64,000 nt of DNA, from the NCBI RefSeq assembly GCF_001238275.1, contig NZ_LGTB01000019.1, positions 1 through 64,000 on the forward strand, read 5' to 3'. The notes under the pieces were generated by a model. The model had not been told where the DNA came from. It did not search any database and worked only from the letters and a program-made list of their open reading frames with translations. Source of the DNA: Bradyrhizobium viridifuturi (GTDB lineage: Bacteria; Pseudomonadota; Alphaproteobacteria; Rhizobiales; Xanthobacteraceae). Shown here piece by piece: positions 62,781 through 64,000 of this stretch. The translations under genes and the position numbers were made by a program. The first letter of the stretch is position 1. The number at the start of each line of letters is the position of its first letter.

Positions 62781-63701
62781 ATGAAGCAGAACTTCACAGT
62801 CCGGCAGGGCGCGCTCGACGGCGTGGAGGCGTTTCTCAGCGTCGCCCAGCACCGCAGCTTTCGCCGCGCGGCGACCGAGCTCGCGGTCACACCGTCGGCG
62901 ATCAGCCAGGCGGTGCGCGCGCTCGAGGCGCGCCTCGGCGCGGTGCTGTTCATCCGCACGACCCGCAGCGTCGGCCTCACCGAGGCCGGCGAGCGCTTCC
63001 TGGCGCGCGCGCGGCCGGCGTTCGAGGAACTGGTTGCCGCAAGCGGGGCCGCGCGCGAGCTCGGGCAGAAGCCGGCCGGGCTGCTGCGCCTCACCGTGCC
63101 GCGCTCGGTGGTGCCGATCCTGCTGGAGCCGCTGATCGCCTCGTTCTGCAAGGCCTATCCCGAGATCGAGGTCGAGCTCGCCGCCAGCGAAGAGCTGATC
63201 GACCTCGCCGCCGGAGGTTTCGATGCCGGCATCCGGATGGGCCAGTTCATCAACCCGGACATGGTCGCGGTGCGCCTGACCAAGCCGTTCCCGTTCGCCA
63301 TCGTCGGCAGCCCGGACTATCTCGCGCGCCGCGGCCGGCCGAAGCGTCCGGACGATTTGCGCAATCACGCCTGCCTGCGGTTGCGGCGCTCGAACGGCGG
63401 GCTGGCGCCATGGTCGCTGAACGACAATGGCCGCTCGATCGAACTTGCCGTATCCGGATCCTTCATCGGCCACGATTTCCCGACGCTGGTCGGCGCGGCC
63501 ATCGAAGGCGTCGGACTGGCTCAGGTGCCCGCGCCGCTGATATCAGGCGCGGTAAAGGAGAAGAAGCTGGTCCGCGTGCTCGACGCATTCGCGACGACGA
63601 CGCCGGGCGTGTTTCTCTACTATCCCGGCCACCGCCAGATACTGCCGAAGCTGCGCGCCTTCATCGATCACGTGAAGAGCCGGCCGGGGGCGGTGCGCTA
63701 G
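62781..63701 (+). CDS. LysR-family transcriptional regulator
   Basis: The 306-residue protein has the LysR winged helix (about 12-65: AFLSVAQHRSFRRAATELAV then QAVRALEARLGAVLF) and an effector domain with FDAGIRMGQFINPDMVAV. This second pattern is common in regulators of redox and aromatic genes. Its likely target is the divergent exported protein gene. The inducer is unknown. Confidence 0.92.
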   Translation: MKQNFTVRQGALDGVEAFLSVAQHRSFRRAATELAVTPSAISQAVRALEARLGAVLFIRTTRSVGLTEAGERFLARARPAFEELVAASGAARELGQKPAGLLRLTVPRSVVPILLEPLIASFCKAYPEIEVELAASEELIDLAAGGFDAGIRMGQFINPDMVAVRLTKPFPFAIVGSPDYLARRGRPKRPDDLRNHACLRLRRSNGGLAPWSLNDNGRSIELAVSGSFIGHDFPTLVGAAIEGVGLAQVPAPLISGAVKEKKLVRVLDAFATTTPGVFLYYPGHRQILPKLRAFIDHVKSRPGAVR

Positions 63702-63869
63702 CTCGAATCTGGGATGGGTTTCGCTGCGTTCCCACCTACGCTTGTCATCGTCCGGCTCGACCGGGCGATCCAGTACGCCGCGGCTTCTCCGCTCAAGCGC
63801 GACTGTCTCTGGAATACTGGATCACCGCATGCGCCTTCGCGGGTGATGACACCGAACCACATATTCGTT

Positions 63870-63991
63870 GTCGTCCCAGCGAAAGCAGGGACCCATAACC
63901 ACGAAGGGTTATTGATGCGCGATGTTGGAACGGCGAGTCCCTTTAACAAGGTCCGCCGCGGCGTATGGGTCCCTGCTTTCGCCGGGACGAC
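63870..63991. repeat. GTCGTCC...GGACGAC inverted-repeat element
   Basis: A 122-base copy with arms GTCGTCCCAGCGAAAGCAGGG and CCCTGCTTTCGCCGGGACGAC reading inward, and ACCCATAACC/GTATGGGT inside. The end of the window (63702-64000) holds no other feature. Confidence 0.82.
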
Positions 63992-64000
63992 ACCGGGTAT

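Noticed and set aside
1..64000. tRNA, rRNA, prophage or insertion-sequence genes
   Set aside because: No transposase, integrase or structural RNA pattern was seen by eye; a tRNA scan was not possible.

Overview
This is a 64 kb chromosomal window from a high-GC alphaproteobacterium. It is most likely Bradyrhizobium or a close Nitrobacteraceae relative. That view rests on the FixL-type heme-PAS kinase, the style of the ABC and aldehyde-dehydrogenase genes, and several families of dispersed intergenic palindromes. No database search was possible, so the genus is an inference. I saw no rRNA, tRNA, CRISPR array, prophage or intact insertion sequence.

Layout. 0-5.6 kb: Rieske ferredoxin, GST, a three-domain PNPOx/FNR/ferredoxin fusion, a small periplasmic protein, and a TetR repressor divergent from an enoyl-reductase-like oxidoreductase. 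5.6-7.6 kb: a protein of six ~107-residue repeats. 8-12.3 kb: two COG4705-type membrane proteins and a small exported protein, divergent from an OmpR-type two-component system. 12.4-14.3 kb: tungstate transporter tupA/tupB without an ATPase, beside a broken molybdenum-storage-like gene. 14.6-16.2 kb: a histidine kinase joining a plant-ethylene-receptor-like membrane domain to a FixL-like heme PAS. 17-20.4 kb: fatty-acid desaturase, TetR regulator, PspA-like protein and YiaA/B-like protein. 20.7-26 kb: a five-gene translationally coupled operon (GNAT-like, E1/ThiF-like, membrane protein, second GNAT-like, nitroreductase). 26.6-34 kb: a DUF2478 protein, two aldehyde dehydrogenases, an SDR, a one-domain ModE regulator and an Old Yellow Enzyme, with three Mo-box-like sites. 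34-49.7 kb: GFA protein, GT-C-like membrane protein, a catabolic set (TPP decarboxylase, flavin monooxygenase, M20 peptidase, MHS transporter, IclR), alpha/beta hydrolase, a glutamate-type ABC transporter and a D-amino-acid-transaminase-like enzyme. 49.8-54.4 kb: AhpD-like protein and an EmrAB pump with a LysR regulator. 54.6-64 kb: Bug-type binding protein, DUF3311/SSS symporter, indolepyruvate ferredoxin oxidoreductase with an Lrp regulator, small hypotheticals and a LysR regulator.

How the genes work together. The clearest new hypotheses are: (1) a putative dual ethylene/O2 sensor kinase; (2) a ModE/Mo-box regulon controlling molybdenum-free aldehyde dehydrogenases, next to other Mo/W genes; (3) an orphan E1/nitroreductase/double-GNAT pathway; and (4) shared operator pairs tying regulators to neighbouring operons (LysR to emrA and emrB; response regulator to the divergent COG4705 operon; TetR to pspA).

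Caution on sequence quality. Seven otherwise intact genes carry frameshifts. Six of them (seven sites) are restored by adding one G or C per site. The pattern looks more like consensus sequence error than biology, so those gene calls should be read as probably intact.
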